This document shows, piece by piece, positions 22,077-33,597 of a stretch of DNA of 64,000 nucleotides. Both the position numbers and the translations under genes were made by a program. Below the pieces are notes generated by a model. It saw only the letters and a list, made by a program, of their open reading frames with translations, was not told the DNA's origin and searched no databases. How positions within the stretch are numbered: position 1 is the first letter of the stretch; each line of letters starts with the position of its first letter. The stretch comes from Dipteronia dyeriana (Eukaryota > Streptophyta > Magnoliopsida > Sapindales > Sapindaceae): positions 21,643,098-21,707,097 of the forward strand of contig CM065297.1 in assembly GCA_032871835.1 (NCBI GenBank), written 5' to 3'.

Positions 22077-22709
22077 AAGGATATTTCTTCTTCCTCTGGA
22101 TACTGCCTAGGGGTTTTTCAGCATAAGATCATTCGTGATGCTTTTTCCCCCTAAGTCAGTCCACCACTACCAAAAGACTTGTCTTTCTCTAATCTATCTC
22201 CTCTATTAAGCATGTATGTATGTATGTGCGCTAGACTCCTACCCCACTGGACCTAGCACTCTTATCCACTTATCTACATATCAAGCCATCGTTAAAAAAG
22301 AGTTGGGAGAACTGAGACAGGTTCCAGCCCTAACCAAAAGTACCTATAGGCGAAGAATCGCCACCGTGTGGTCCTATCTACATCATCTTGGAGGACCTTC
22401 TTACGTGTTATTTTGATCGAGGACATCTAGGGAGGAGACCAGATACCAGGGACTAGGGATTAGGAACCAGGATTAGCCCCTTGTACCAGCAATGAAATCT
22501 TAAGCGCCATGTCTCTTCCTCATCGTGGAAGGCCCGGCGGACAGGGTGATTGTCTCCTACCTAAAGCACTAGACACCTTAAACCTTACTCCTTACTCCTT
22601 ATTCATACAAGATCACTAAGGTATGAAGTACCTACCAGCTAGAGCCTACTGGGTTTTGGCATGAGGGTGTTAATCGAAATTCCTCACCTTGAGTGAATTT
22701 TCGGTTAAC
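21009..22709 (+). repeat. Ty3/gypsy LTR, copy 3, right part
   Basis: Continues the LTR interrupted at 15200: tcagcatcac matches 2256-2265, then GGTACC-rich DNA, an expanded repeat array (21385-21615), a TATA-like catataaat (21702-21710), and an LTR end (attcctcaccttgag...ggttaac) that matches 3120-3152. It stops at 22709 where copia LTR sequence starts. It has a 44-bp (AT)n run at 22029-22072. A 66-codon ORF at 22216-22416 has no recognisable domain. Confidence 0.7.
21385..21615 (+). repeat. Tandem array upstream of gypsy LTR promoter, with W-box-like cores
   Basis: Five units of 22-23 bp starting attaatg (from 21386) are followed by three units of about 45 bp that contain ttaatgrcc...attaatgag...gtcaact. 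On the minus strand the units contain TTGACT or TTGACC several times (near 21399, 21490, 21533, 21577, 21617), the core of WRKY W-boxes. One TTGACC is also on plus at 21372-21377. LTR copies 1 and 2 have a single equivalent site and no array. The array ends about 90 bp before the TATA-like box. Confidence 0.7.
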
Positions 22710-23465
22710 TGGGTGTCTTAATGACTCTTTTAGGTTAGATCGTGGTTTTTGATATACCATGGGTGAGATCGGAGTTGCATTCCCGGTCAATAACTTCTCA
22801 TGTTGGAATCATGGTTTGGTTTGTGGCTAGGAAGGTCTATGCACAATAGTGGAATCCACTCCTTATGAGAAATAGATGGTCGTTCCCTTAAGGGTTGATT
22901 TGGGGCTTGAAAAATATGAGCGTTCTCCTTCTTTCATGAAGGAGGTTAGGATTTATTCTCCATTATGGAATCAATGGTACTTAATGAAAAGATATGATTA
23001 AGAAGGTATAACAAACTTTATGACCTAGCCCTTATTATGAACTACTTGCGGAAGATCATACCGTATGTAATAGATATATCGATGGACAACTGTAATTTCG
23101 ATTTGTGTAATACATTTACAGTTGCGAGAGTACAACGTCGGGTTTTTTATGGAATAACTCCGAGGTTAATAATCATGAAATATTAATTAAAGAGTTTAAT
23201 TAAATATTTCTAAGTATTATTGAAGCTCAAAACTGTGGGTCCATTAGTCCCCATGTTAGCCCGATTGATTAAAAGTAACACGGATCACGGTTAATTAGTT
23301 GAATTGTCCAATTAATTGTATTACGTAAGTGACACGTGTTTATTCATAGATTAATTGAATAATGAGATTATTTAATAAATATATTAATAATTAAATTAAT
23401 TAGATTATTTGATTATTTAATTAATAAATTAATGATTATGAATTATTAATTAATTATTAATTGGA
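22710..23465 (+). repeat. Partial copia LTR (third copy of the 23849 element family)
   Basis: Starts tgggtgtctta and runs parallel to 24293-24985 and 31963-32700 (shared gttagatcgtggt, gggtccattag, ttaattgaataatgagatta). The LTR start and its distal end are missing. It abuts the gypsy LTR on the left and a G-rich microsatellite on the right. Identity looks lower than between the other two copies, so it is an older or separate insertion. Confidence 0.75.
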
Positions 23466-23469
23466 AGAA

Positions 23470-23545
23470 GGGTCTGAGAAGTGAGGATGAGGATGAGGAT
23501 GGGGATGGGGATAGGGATAGGGATAGGGATTGGGGGGTTGTTTCC
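23470..23545 (+). repeat. Purine-rich GGATGA / GGGATA microsatellite with G-quadruplex pattern
   Basis: A run of gaggat repeats passes into ggggat, then gggata repeated three times and a final run of six G (about 23497-23537). At least six G-runs of three or more are separated by two or three bases. Confidence 0.75.
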
Positions 23546-23848
23546 CCCTATATCCATCCTCATTTCACCGGTGTGCATCTCCAGTGTTGGTTAGTTGGTT
23601 AGAGGGAAAGAGTTTATATATATATATATATATATTCAACAGTTCACATATATTATAAATTCATAATAAATTATAAATATAAAACAACATAATTTGATAG
23701 CAAAATTATACAGAACACTTTACAAACGTTTACAAAAGTTTCAATTGTTCAAAAATCATTGCTAGAAGTATTGATTATATGTTTTTTTTAATTCTTATGG
23801 ATTTTTGTCTTTTGCCTAGTTTATGGGGGTTGGGAGGCAGAATATCTT
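23546..23848. other. Spacer left of the copia element
   Basis: Contains an (AT)n run near 23617-23633, AT-rich DNA, and then ttatgggggttgggaggcag just before the copia LTR. No gene is supported. The last bases may belong to the LINE remnant that continues at 33598, since the copia element separates the two. Confidence 0.3.
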
Positions 23849-25330
23849 TATTGGGATTTAAGCCCTAAATATGTAAAGTGTAAATGGATTTATGAAATAA
23901 ATAAATAAATAAAGTTCAATTCTTTCCTGTTGTGTTGTTTATCTTATAACTTGTACAAGTTAACATCCTAGACTTTCGGATGTAATCTCGAGCTGTGTAT
24001 ATGAGTATCATACACAGATGGATAGAGTAAGAGACGTGCAATCTAAAGAGTCCGTAGATAGCAAATAAAGCTGGGTACTTTATTTTCGGTTAATCTATAG
24101 CTGCGGTCCATTCCGTAATGTACGGTGATTCTATCCTGAATCATTCATATGAGATATGGGAACGGAGGCATCTTGTATGATGTGATCATATAGGACTGGG
24201 TCATGATCTATATGAATCTATCACCAAGATCCATTTACCGATAAGATTCATATATATCAACTAATTATGGTTATATGTGGGTGATCTTAATCATGAGTAT
24301 CTTATCGACGCCTTCAGGTTAGATCGTGGTCTTTGATATATCATGGATGAGGTCGGATGCAGTTCCTGATCAATATAATCCATATGTTGGGATTACGGTA
24401 TGGCTTGTAGCTGGGAAGGTTTGTACACAATAGAGGAATCAACTCCTTCTTGTGAAAAGTAGATGGTAGTTCCCTTGGGGGTTGATTCGGGGCTTAGACA
24501 ATATGAGCGCTCTTCTAATTTCGTGAGGACACAGAATTTATTGTTCACTAGAGAATCAACGGTACTTAAAGGTTATATGTAATTAGAGAGGTATAACGGA
24601 CATTATATCGATGGACATCGAGTTGTATCGATCTGTGTAAAAGCGTCTGTAGTTAAGAGAGTGCAGCTTCTGGTTTTTAGTAGAATAACACTGGAGTTAA
24701 TACTCAATGAATATTAATTAAAGAGTTTAATTAATGCTTCCGATGATTATTGGTGCTCAAAATAATGTGGGTCCATTAGGTCCCCTTGCTAGCCCGATCA
24801 ATTTAGGTAATAAGGGTCACGATTAATTATTTGGATTGTCTAATTAATTGTGTTACGAAAGTAACACGTATTTATTCGGGAATTAATTGAATAATGAGAT
24901 TATTTATTTAATAAATAATTGAATAATTGAATAATTAAATAATATTATTATTTAATTATGTTATTAATCACTGAATGGAAGGTGTTTGTTTATATTTATT
25001 TTTTGAATAAAATAAGATAATATTTTATTAAATTAAATATTTAATTTTTGAATTTAAATAGTTTAAATTCAAATTAGTTAATATCTTTTAATAAAAATAA
25101 AATAAAGATTTTGTTTTAAATAAAAAGATATCATGAGGTTTTTAAAAAAGAAAATATATATCTGATATATATTCTTTAAAAACCGATCAAAACAAAATAT
25201 ATATGCTTTTTGAATAAAGATACAATATCAAAACACATGCGTCGGTGCTTGTATATGATGTAAGGTATAAACACAGAGTGCGTGAATCAAGTGATAAGAG
25301 ATACACATACACAAACAGATATATGCATAT

Positions 25331-25403
<73 letters not shown>

Positions 25404-25952
25404 AGTGGTTATGTGAAAAAAGAAGAAAAAAGTCATAAAAAGAGTTTTGAAAAATAAAAATATATGTTCGTGAGAACAGTGAACAAAAGAAAATAATTGT
25501 TTTTTTATGCATATTATGCAGTCGTGCACTATTGACAAAAAAGAAAAATAAATAATACATTTTCTAACAATTAGAATTGTTTTAGTGGGTTTCACCAAGA
25601 AGAAAGATTGTCTTCTAGTCATTTCTCTACATCATCCATTCCAGTTTCTAAAACCGTGACGTGTCCACACGTAGTTACTAGTCCCGGGATATAGTAAGAA
25701 AGATCGAGTGGTTCGGACAAGAGCATATTTTAAAGTGAAAGAGCCTTCAAACGTTGGTAAAATTTTCTTTTTCTAATTATATTGATTACAATTTTCTATA
25801 TATACGTATATTTTATTATTGTATTAAATTTATATGTATTAGTTCCAAAACAAATTACGATCTCAAGTTCACTGGTTCCAGATCGGTTATGATCTGTGTT
25901 AAAAAAAATTAAAACCTACTTTTGTTGCGTTACTAGTGAACGGGTCCCAACA
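23849..25952 (+). repeat. Copia 5' LTR
   Basis: Aligns along its length with 31512-33597. It differs notably in a 65-bp (AT)n tract at 25336-25398, which is only about 21 bp in the other LTR (33028-33048). Apparent ORFs at 25228-25622 read this microsatellite. It ends at ccaaca, next to the primer site. Confidence 0.9.
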
Positions 25953-25954
25953 AT

Positions 25955-25966
25955 TGATATCAAAGC
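25955..25966 (+). promoter_or_regulatory. Copia primer binding site (initiator Met tRNA)
   Basis: tgatatcaaagc after the LTR end resembles TGGTATCAGAGC, the usual plant copia primer site. It is separated from the LTR by three bases and has two mismatches. Confidence 0.75.
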
Positions 25967-27551
25967 CAAAAAAAAATGGGATCAAAAAATTGTTTTCGAT
26001 CCTCCTGTATGTTTGATTGTGTAGGCACCATCTATATGATTGTATGAATGTTTATAATTAAAATTATTTAATTTAGAAATAGTTTATCGTATTTTTTTAT
26101 GGTACTGTGGATTTAGGGTTTATGGTTTATGGGTTGTATAATTTTTTATTTTATTTTATTATTTTTACTATTATTGTATTGTAAAAAAAATGTAACATAT
26201 ATTGAATACCTGGAAAAATCGCGAAGAATGATTCATGAGATGAATCAGAGTAACCTAAAGATGCTGGAAGATATTTGAAGTTACAAGAAAACCAAGGAAT
26301 GTCTTGGGGGTATTTCTTGTAGTTTTAGATTCCAATTTTTTTTAGGTTAAATAATCCACAGTAACCGGTCAATTCATGTATGTTTTATATTATGTGATGA
26401 TAAAAGCTTTGGCATACATACTATGTCATTTAGATTAGATGTGCCTACACAAATATGTTTGATATATCATACATGCATCATAGCCTAATATTTTATGTAC
26501 TTTTTTAATATGATTAGAATGGGTATATACATAATTGGCTATGAAAATGAGATTAGTTTTTTAATGGTTAGAAAATGTGGTAATTCTCATTAATATTAAT
26601 CTAGTTATTAAAGAGTTTAATAAATTAGATTAATAGGGTCATTTATTGTAATTATGATTAATATGATTAATAACCTAATAATCAATGAACCGGATAAAGT
26701 GTTAGAGTTTTAATAGTTAAAACTTGGTAAACACTAATATAATAATATGTCCTTAGTAAATAGTTTACAAAAGTTTAGATTATTCACTAATAGATTAGAT
26801 TTTTAATAGTTAAAAATCATAAATAATTTATTAGTTAATTAGAATTTGTTTCTAATAATGAATTAGTTAATGCGCTAGATAACTTGATTAAAGTTAGCTA
26901 TTTGATCCTGTAGAATCTAGGTGCATTAACGGATAATAGAAAACCCTAGTTTTAAAATAGTGAGTGGAAGAAGGATATATGACATATATATCCTACAGTC
27001 TCCATCATTAGTTCAACACCGTGAGATCCAAGTGAGGCCTCGTGATGGTTTTGCTTTTGTCTTCCCTAATAAGGGTTTCCACAAAGGTCAATATCAAGGT
27101 TGACTTCCTAGCGGATAGGATTTCTGAGGGTATTTGGGATTGACCGACCCTAAGGCGGCAATTCTCGAGTTAAGCTCATGAGATCTAAAATATGGTTACA
27201 CTCACGAAGGTTTTTGGTTAAGTTTTGTTAATTAAAAATATGATTGAATAAACGATGATTGAATGATATGGAATGAGAGTCATTCAAGAATATCATTTGA
27301 TTGAGAATGTCTTGGTCCAACATGCATAGACTTGACTGACCATAAGACGGTATGTTGGATTGTCATGGCATAGTAACTAGTTTTATTGGATTGTCGTGGC
27401 ATAGTAACTAGTTTTAGGGTAGTTCTAGTTCGTTAAAAATATGTTCATACATCATGTTTAAATTTATGTCAAAGCACTCACACTTGTTTTAATAAATGAC
27501 TGAATGAATGTTTTATTTATTTCATCAATTATGTCTTATGCATTACTTTAA
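25967..27551 (+). other. Copia leader, untranslated
   Basis: 1.6 kb of AT-rich DNA between primer site and gag. It contains no ORF over about 60 codons with recognisable content. A pair of near-identical phrases (gattgtcatggcatagtaactagttt and gattgtcgtggcatagtaactagttt, near 27358-27410) marks a short direct duplication. Confidence 0.6.
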
Positions 27552-28241
27552 ATTCTCACAAACAAAAAATTAACCGGTAATAACTATATTAAATGGAAAC
27601 TAAACATTAATGCAATATTGGTCACCAAAGACCTCAAGTTTGTACTTACGGAGGAATATCGTCCAACGTCTGTTGCCAATGCCACACGAACTGTTCGTGA
27701 GGCATACCAGCAATGTGGCTCATCTGATGAGAAGACCCAAACATATATGTTGGCTTGTATGACAGACGTGCTTGTCACAAAACACGAAGCAATGACTTCA
27801 GCATTCGAAATCATGGAGTCATTGCAAGCTATGTTCGGGCAGCCCTTCGAGAAAAAGCGACACGAAGCTGTTCGTTCCGCTATGCTCGCTTGCATGAAGG
27901 AAGGTACGCCAGTTCGGGAATATGTACCGAGCATGATGTCCTACTTCAACACGGCAGAAGTCAATGTCTGGGCCATTGAAAAATCCAGTCAAGTGAGCAT
28001 TATACTAACAACTCTTCGGATGAGTTTCGATCAGTTTAAGAGCAACTACAGGATGAACAAGTTAAAGTTCAGTCTTACACAGTTGCTCAATGAGCTTGCT
28101 ACCTTTGAGTCCTTGACTAAGGATAACAAGGGTAAAACCTATAAGGCAAATGCTATCGAACCATCTTCCTTCTCTAATAATAAAAAAAGGAAGAGGTATG
28201 CTGGGAAGGCGAAGGGTAAGCCCAAACCCAAGAAAACCTAA
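27552..28241 (+). pseudogene. Copia gag (UBN2-type gag polypeptide)
   Basis: Open frame reading NKKLTGNNYIKWKLNINAIL at its start, the classic copia gag opening (L-x-G-x-N-Y-x-x-W). It then runs through MESLQAMFGQP, VRSAMLACMKEGTPVREYV and YRMNKLKFSLTQLLNEL. The start Met is missing, the frame being open from 27552 after a stop at 27549. The C-terminus is basic (KKRKRYAGKAKGKPKPKKT) and ends at 28239-28241, after which the knuckle and protease are in another frame. Product would be the capsid protein of the retrotransposon particle. Confidence 0.88.
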
Positions 28242-29535
28242 AGCAAAAAAGAAGGGCGCCTCCACCGACCAAGGCAAGGTAAAATATTTCCATTGCGCCA
28301 AGGTCAGGCACTGGAAGAGAAACTGTCCTCAATATCTAGATGAGGCAGCCAAGAAGAAGAAAAAGAAAGGTAAATATGATTTACTTGTTCTTGAATATTG
28401 TTTAGTGGAAGATGATTCTTCATCCTGGATAGTTGATTCAGGGGCCACTAACCATGTTTTTTCTTCTTTGCAGTGTACTGATTCTTGGACAAAGTTAGAG
28501 GAGGCAACCTTTTCAATGTGTGTGGAGTCGGGGGATGTTGTATCTGCCAAAGCAGTAGGAGAAATAAGATTGCAATTTTGTAATAATAATAGTTTTTTAC
28601 TATTGAACAATGTATTTTATATTCCTGGATTTACACAGAATTTGATTTCCATTTCTAAATTGTTAAAACAATCGTATTCGGTTTCTTTTAATAATAAGTT
28701 TGTTATTACTGAAAAGAATGGTCTGAATATTTGTTCAGGCACTAATGAAAATAATTTGTATGTATTAAGACCGTTAATACATAATACACTACTCAACATC
28801 GAAATGTTTAAGGTTAAAAAACCAAAAACTAAACGATATAAAATTTCTCCAGATATTGACACGTATCTCCGGCATTTAAGGCTTGGTCATATCAACCTTG
28901 ACTGGATAGATAGACTAGTAAAAGGAAGACCTTTAAGTGAGTTAAAGGTTGGCACCTTTTCTATCTGTGAATCTTGTTTAGAAGGTAAGATGACTAAGAG
29001 ACCTTTTACTGGAAAAGGGCTTAGAGCTATAGAGCCACTGGAACTCATACATACAGATGTCTGTGGACCGATGAATATTAGAGCTAGGGGCAGCTATGAG
29101 TATTATGTCACCATTATAGATGACTACTCAAGATACAAATATATCTACCTGATGCAACGAAAGTAGGAAACATTTGAAAAGTTCAAAGAGTTTTAAGCTG
29201 AAGTTGAGAATCAATTAGGTAGGACTATCAAGTCACCACGATCGGATCGTGGAGGTGAGTACCTTAACCAAGAGTTTGAAGACTTCATGGTCGAGCATAG
29301 GATAGTTTCCCAACTCAAAGCTCCTGGTACACCTCAGCAAAATGGTGTAGCTGAGAGGAGAAATTGAACCCTGATAGAAATGGTGAGATCTATGATTAGT
29401 TTCTCACCATTACCAAATTCCTTAAAAGGATATATGTTACAAATAACGGCATACATTTTGAATGTAGTGTCATCCAAATCTGTTCATAAGACTCCCAAAG
29501 AGTTGTGGAATGGTCGTAAAGCTAGTTTACGATAT
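28150..29535 (+). pseudogene. Copia zinc knuckle, protease and integrase
   Basis: Frame 1 carries a CCHC knuckle whose first Cys is lost (YFHCAKVRHWKRNC, about 28284-28325), the aspartic protease site WIVDSGATNHV (28426-28458), a GAG_pre-integrase segment with LRLGHINLDW and CESCLEGK, and the integrase core. All three DDE residues can be found: HTDVCGP (29050-29070), SDRGGEY (29245-29265) and PQQNGVAERRN (29335-29368). Stops at 29164-29166, 29194-29196 and 29365-29367 break it. It follows gag in a shifted frame; a gag-pol fusion would require removing that shift. Confidence 0.88.
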
Positions 29536-29537
29536 TT

Positions 29538-30640
29538 TTGCATATGAGGGTGTCTAGCACATATGCTGAAGAACATAATGGAAATCTAGACTCCAAGTAT
29601 GTGGTCTGTCTGTTTATAGGATACTCCAAAAAGACCAAAGGTGGACACTTCTATAGTCCCGAAGATAATAAAGTATTTGTATCGATAAATGTAACGTTTC
29701 TTGAGGATAATTATATTAGTGACAATAAACCTCGTTCTAAGATTGTATTAAATGAGTTGGAGCCCGGTGAGACTAGTGCTTCATCAACAAGAGTTATTGA
29801 TCCACAAACCTCTGAGAGTCAGATGGTTCCTGATCAGGATACACTACCACCTAGACATAGTAAGAAGGTTTTGAGGCAACCTGAACGCTACTTAGGTATA
29901 AATGAGGGACAAGGTGTTGTCTCTACTGATAGTGTGGATACTCCATTGACATTTAAGAAAGCAATGGAAAATCCTGATAAAGAGGAATGGCTTAAAGCCA
30001 TGAATCTCGAGATGGAGTCTGTGTACTCTAACTCAGTCAAGGATCTTGTAGACTTATCGGATGGGATAAAACCCATAGGGTGTGAGTGGATCTATAAGAG
30101 AAAGAGAGTAGTAGACGGGAAGGTAGAGACCTTCAAGGCAAGTCTAGTGGACAAGGGTGGAGGGGGTCAACTATGAAGAGACATTCTCGCCAGTAGCCAT
30201 GTTTAAGTCTATTAGGATTCTCTTATCCATTGTTGCCTATTTCGATTATGAAATTTGACAGATAAACTTTAAGACTGCACTCTTGAATGGTAATCTTAAG
30301 ATCATCTGTATGATGCAACTGGAGGGATTCGTGTCTACAGATCAAGGGCAAAAGGTTTACAAGCAACAAAGGTCCATCTATGGACATAAGCAAGCACCTA
30401 GATCTTGGAACATCAGGTTTGATTATGTGATCAAAACATATGGCTTTGAGCAGAACGTCGATGAGCCTTGTGTCTACAAGCGGATCATTGACAAGAAAGT
30501 AGTTTTCTTGGTCCTTTACGTAGATGACATCCTACTCATTGGGAAAGATGTGGGTGTTTTGTCTGATTTAAAGTGCTGGTTGGCTAGCCAATTCCAAATG
30601 AAAGATTTGGAAGAACAAACTCATAAAGGAACTTAAGAAC
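29538..30640 (+). pseudogene. Copia reverse transcriptase
   Basis: Frame 3 (29538-30176) begins with the integrase end and the region before RT (KKVLRQPERY, then TPLTFKKAMENPDKEEWLKA) and ends in the first RT block GCEWIYKRKR. After a shift, frame 1 (30250-30636) gives TALLNGNLK, RSIYGHKQAPRSWN and the catalytic box LVLYVDDILLIG (30508-30543; YVDD intact), then QFQMKDLEE. Frameshift near 30165 and stop near 30256 disable it. The D-V-(K)TAFLNG block is altered to INFKTALLNG. Confidence 0.88.
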
Positions 30641-30730
30641 AAACTCATAGCACTGTCTCAGACATCGTATATTGATAAGATTCTTATGCGATTTTCAATA
30701 TAGAACTCCAAGAAAGGTAATTTACCTTTC

Positions 30731-31346
30731 ATGCATGGAGTTCACTTGTCTAAGAAACAGTGTCCTAAGACACCTCAAGAAGTTAAGGATATGAGACGTG
30801 TACCGTATGCATCGGCAGTAGGTAGTCTCATGTATGCTATGTTATGCACGAGACCAGATATCTGTTATACAGTTGGAGTAGACAGCAGATACCGGTCCAA
30901 CCAAGGATTGGATCGTTGGGTTGTTGTCAAAACAATTTTTAAGTATCTTCAGAGAACGAGAGACTATATGCTAATGTATTCCAGACATGATTTGATCTGT
31001 TAGGATACACGGATTCTGATTTTCAGTCAGATAGGGATTTTAGGAAATCCACGTCTAGATCAGTATTCACCCTGGGTGGTGGAGCCATTGTGTGGAGAAG
31101 TATCAGCAATCTTACATTGTTGACTCTATCATGGAAGCAGAATATGTAGCCGCTTGTGAAGCCGCTAAAGAGGTTGTTTGGCTCCGTAAGTTCTCGAGTG
31201 ATCTGAAAGGTGTTCCAGATCTGGATAAGCCTTTCATACTATATTGTGATAACAGTGGTGCTGTAGTGAATTCCAAAGAACCAAGAAGCAACAAAAGAGG
31301 GAAGCATATAGAGAGAAAGTATCATCTCATTAGAGAAATAGTGTAG
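30731..31346 (+). pseudogene. Copia RNase H
   Basis: Two frames hold the RNase H domain: 30731-31003 (RVPYASAVGSLMYAMLCTRPD, ICYTVGVDSRY) and 31092-31346 (SIMEAEYVAACEAAKEVVWL, ILYCDNSGAV, KRGKHIERKYHLIREIV). The first catalytic Asp region (TDSDFQSD, about 31011-31030) falls between the frames. A duplicated taccggctaaagtgtt occurs near 31414-31446, just before the LTR. The polypurine tract aagtgggagattg (31501-31513) follows. Confidence 0.85.
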
Positions 31347-31511
31347 AGAGGAGATGTGATCATCACCAAGATAGCCTCACAAGACAATCATACTAATCCA
31401 TTTACGAAAACCTTACCGGCTAAAGTGTTTACCGGCTAAAGTGTTTTCGTGTCAACTAGATGGTCTAGGGTTACGAAACATGCCTCATATGCTTTAGTGC
31501 AAGTGGGAGAT

Positions 31512-33597
31512 TGTTGGGGTTTATACCCTAAACATGTAATTTTTAAATGGATTTAAGAAACAAATAAAAAGAAAAGTTCAATTCATTCTTGTTGTGTTGT
31601 TTATTTTATAACTTGTGCAAATTAACATCCTAGATTGCCAGATGTAATCTCGAGCTGTGTATATGAGTGTCAAATACAAACAGATACAGTAAGAGACGTG
31701 CAATCTAAAGAGTTCATAGATAGCAAATAAAGTTGGGTACTTTATTTGCAGTTAATCTATAGTTACGGTCCATTTCGTAGTGTACGGTGATTCTATCCTG
31801 AATTATTCATATAAGATATGAGAATGGAGGCACCTTGTATAATGTGATCATATAGGACTAGGACATGATCTATATAAATCTATCACTAAGATCCGTTTAC
31901 CGATGAGATTCATATATATCAACTAATGATGGCTATATGTGGGTGATCTTAATCATGGGTGTCTTATCGACCCATTCAGGTTAGATCGTGGTCTTTAATA
32001 TACCATGGGTGAGGTCGGATGCAGTTCCTGATCAATATACTATGTATGTTGGACTGCGGTTTGGCTTATGGTTGGGAAGATTTGTACACAATAAAGGAAT
32101 ACACTTCTTCTTGTGAGAAGTAGATAGTAGTTCCCTTTGAGGGTTGATTCGGGGCTTGGACAATATGAGTGCTCTCATAATTCCATGAGGAAATAGGATT
32201 TATTGTTCATTAGAGAATCAACTGTACTTATAGGATATATGTAATTAGAGGTGTATAACGGACATTATATCACAGCTCTAATTATGAACTACTGTGGAGG
32301 ATCACACCATATGTAATAGTTCTATTGATGGACACTAAGTTATATCGGTCTGTGTATAAACGTTTATAGTTGAGAGAGTGCAGCTTCGGATTTTTAGTGG
32401 AATAACAGTTGAGTTAATAATCAAGGAATATTAGTTAAAGAGTTTAATTAATGTTTCTGAGGATTATTGGAGCTCAAAATATTGTGGGTCCATTAGGTTT
32501 CCCTGCTAACCCAATCGACTTAGGTAACAAAAGTCACGGTTAATTAATTGGATTAATCAATTAATTGTGTTACGAAAGTGACAAGTATTTATTCGGAAAT
32601 TAATTGAATAATGAGATTATTTAATTAATTAATAATGGTGATTAAATAAATTAAATAATAAGATTATTTAATTAAGTTATTAATCACTAAATGAGGGGTG
32701 TTTGTTGATATTTATTTTTTAAATAAAATAAGATAATATAATTATTTTATTTTATTAAATTAAATATTTAAATTTTAAATTTAAATAGTTTAGATGATAT
32801 CTTTTAATAAAAATAAAATAAATATTTTATTTAAATAAAAAGATATCATGAAGTTTATAGAAAAAAAAATATATATTTGATATATATTCTTTGAAAACCG
32901 ACTAAATACTTGTTGAATAAAGAGACAATATCAACACACATGTATCAGTGTTTGCATATGATGCATATACAGGGTGCATGAATCAAGTGATAAGAGAAAC
33001 ACATACACCGACCGATACGCATATAACATATATATATATATATATATCAAAGCAAGTGGTTGTGTGAAAAAAGAAGAAAAAGTCATAAAAATAAAAAAGA
33101 GTTTTGAAAAATAAAAATATATGTTCGTGCATTATGTAGTGAGAATAATGAACAAAAGAAAAATATTTTTTTTTGTGTGTACTGTGCAGTCGTGTACTAT
33201 TGACACAAAATAAAAATAAATAATATATTTTCTAACATCTAAAATTGTTCTAATGGGTTTCACCGAGAAGAAATAGTTTCTTCAAGTCTTTTTTCTATAT
33301 CCTTCATTCTAGTTCCTGAGACCATAACGCGTCCATACGTAGTCATCAGTCTCGGGATATCAGACGGTGGTATATTTTTAAGTGAATGAGTCTCCAAACG
33401 TTGATAAGATTTTCTTTTTCTGATTATATTGATTACAATTTCCTGTATAGACTTATATTTTATTATTGTAATAAATTTATATGTACTGGTTCAAAAAAAT
33501 ACGATCCCAAGTTCACTGGTTCCATATCGATTATGTTCTGTGTTAATAAAATTTAAAACCTACTTCCGCTGCATTACCGGTGAATGGCGTTCCAACA
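31512..33597 (+). repeat. Copia 3' LTR
   Basis: Starts TGTTGGGG immediately after the polypurine tract aagtgggagat and ends ccaaca at 33597. It is parallel to the 5' LTR throughout, with a shorter (AT)n tract at 33028-33048. Confidence 0.9.

Larger units (their letters stand above)
23849..33597 (+). mobile_element. Ty1/copia LTR retrotransposon, complete ends, decayed
   Basis: Two direct LTRs (23849-25952, 2104 bp; 31512-33597, 2086 bp) flank 5.6 kb of internal DNA with an initiator-Met-tRNA primer site, long leader, gag, protease, integrase, RT and RNase H in copia order (integrase before RT). The LTRs look roughly 85% identical by eye. The left LTR starts TATTGGG where the right has TGTTGGG; both end CCAACA. 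Flanks atctt (23844-23848) and ctctt (33598-33602) could be a 5-bp duplication with one mismatch. Many stops and frame changes mean it is an old, inactive copy. Confidence 0.92.

Noticed and set aside
23497..23537. Interstitial telomere repeat
   Set aside because: The unit is GGGATA or GGGGAT, not the plant TTTAGGG.
25228..25622. Three overlapping ORFs on both strands
   Set aside because: They read through an (AT)n microsatellite inside a copia LTR (Tyr/Ile runs); no protein signal.
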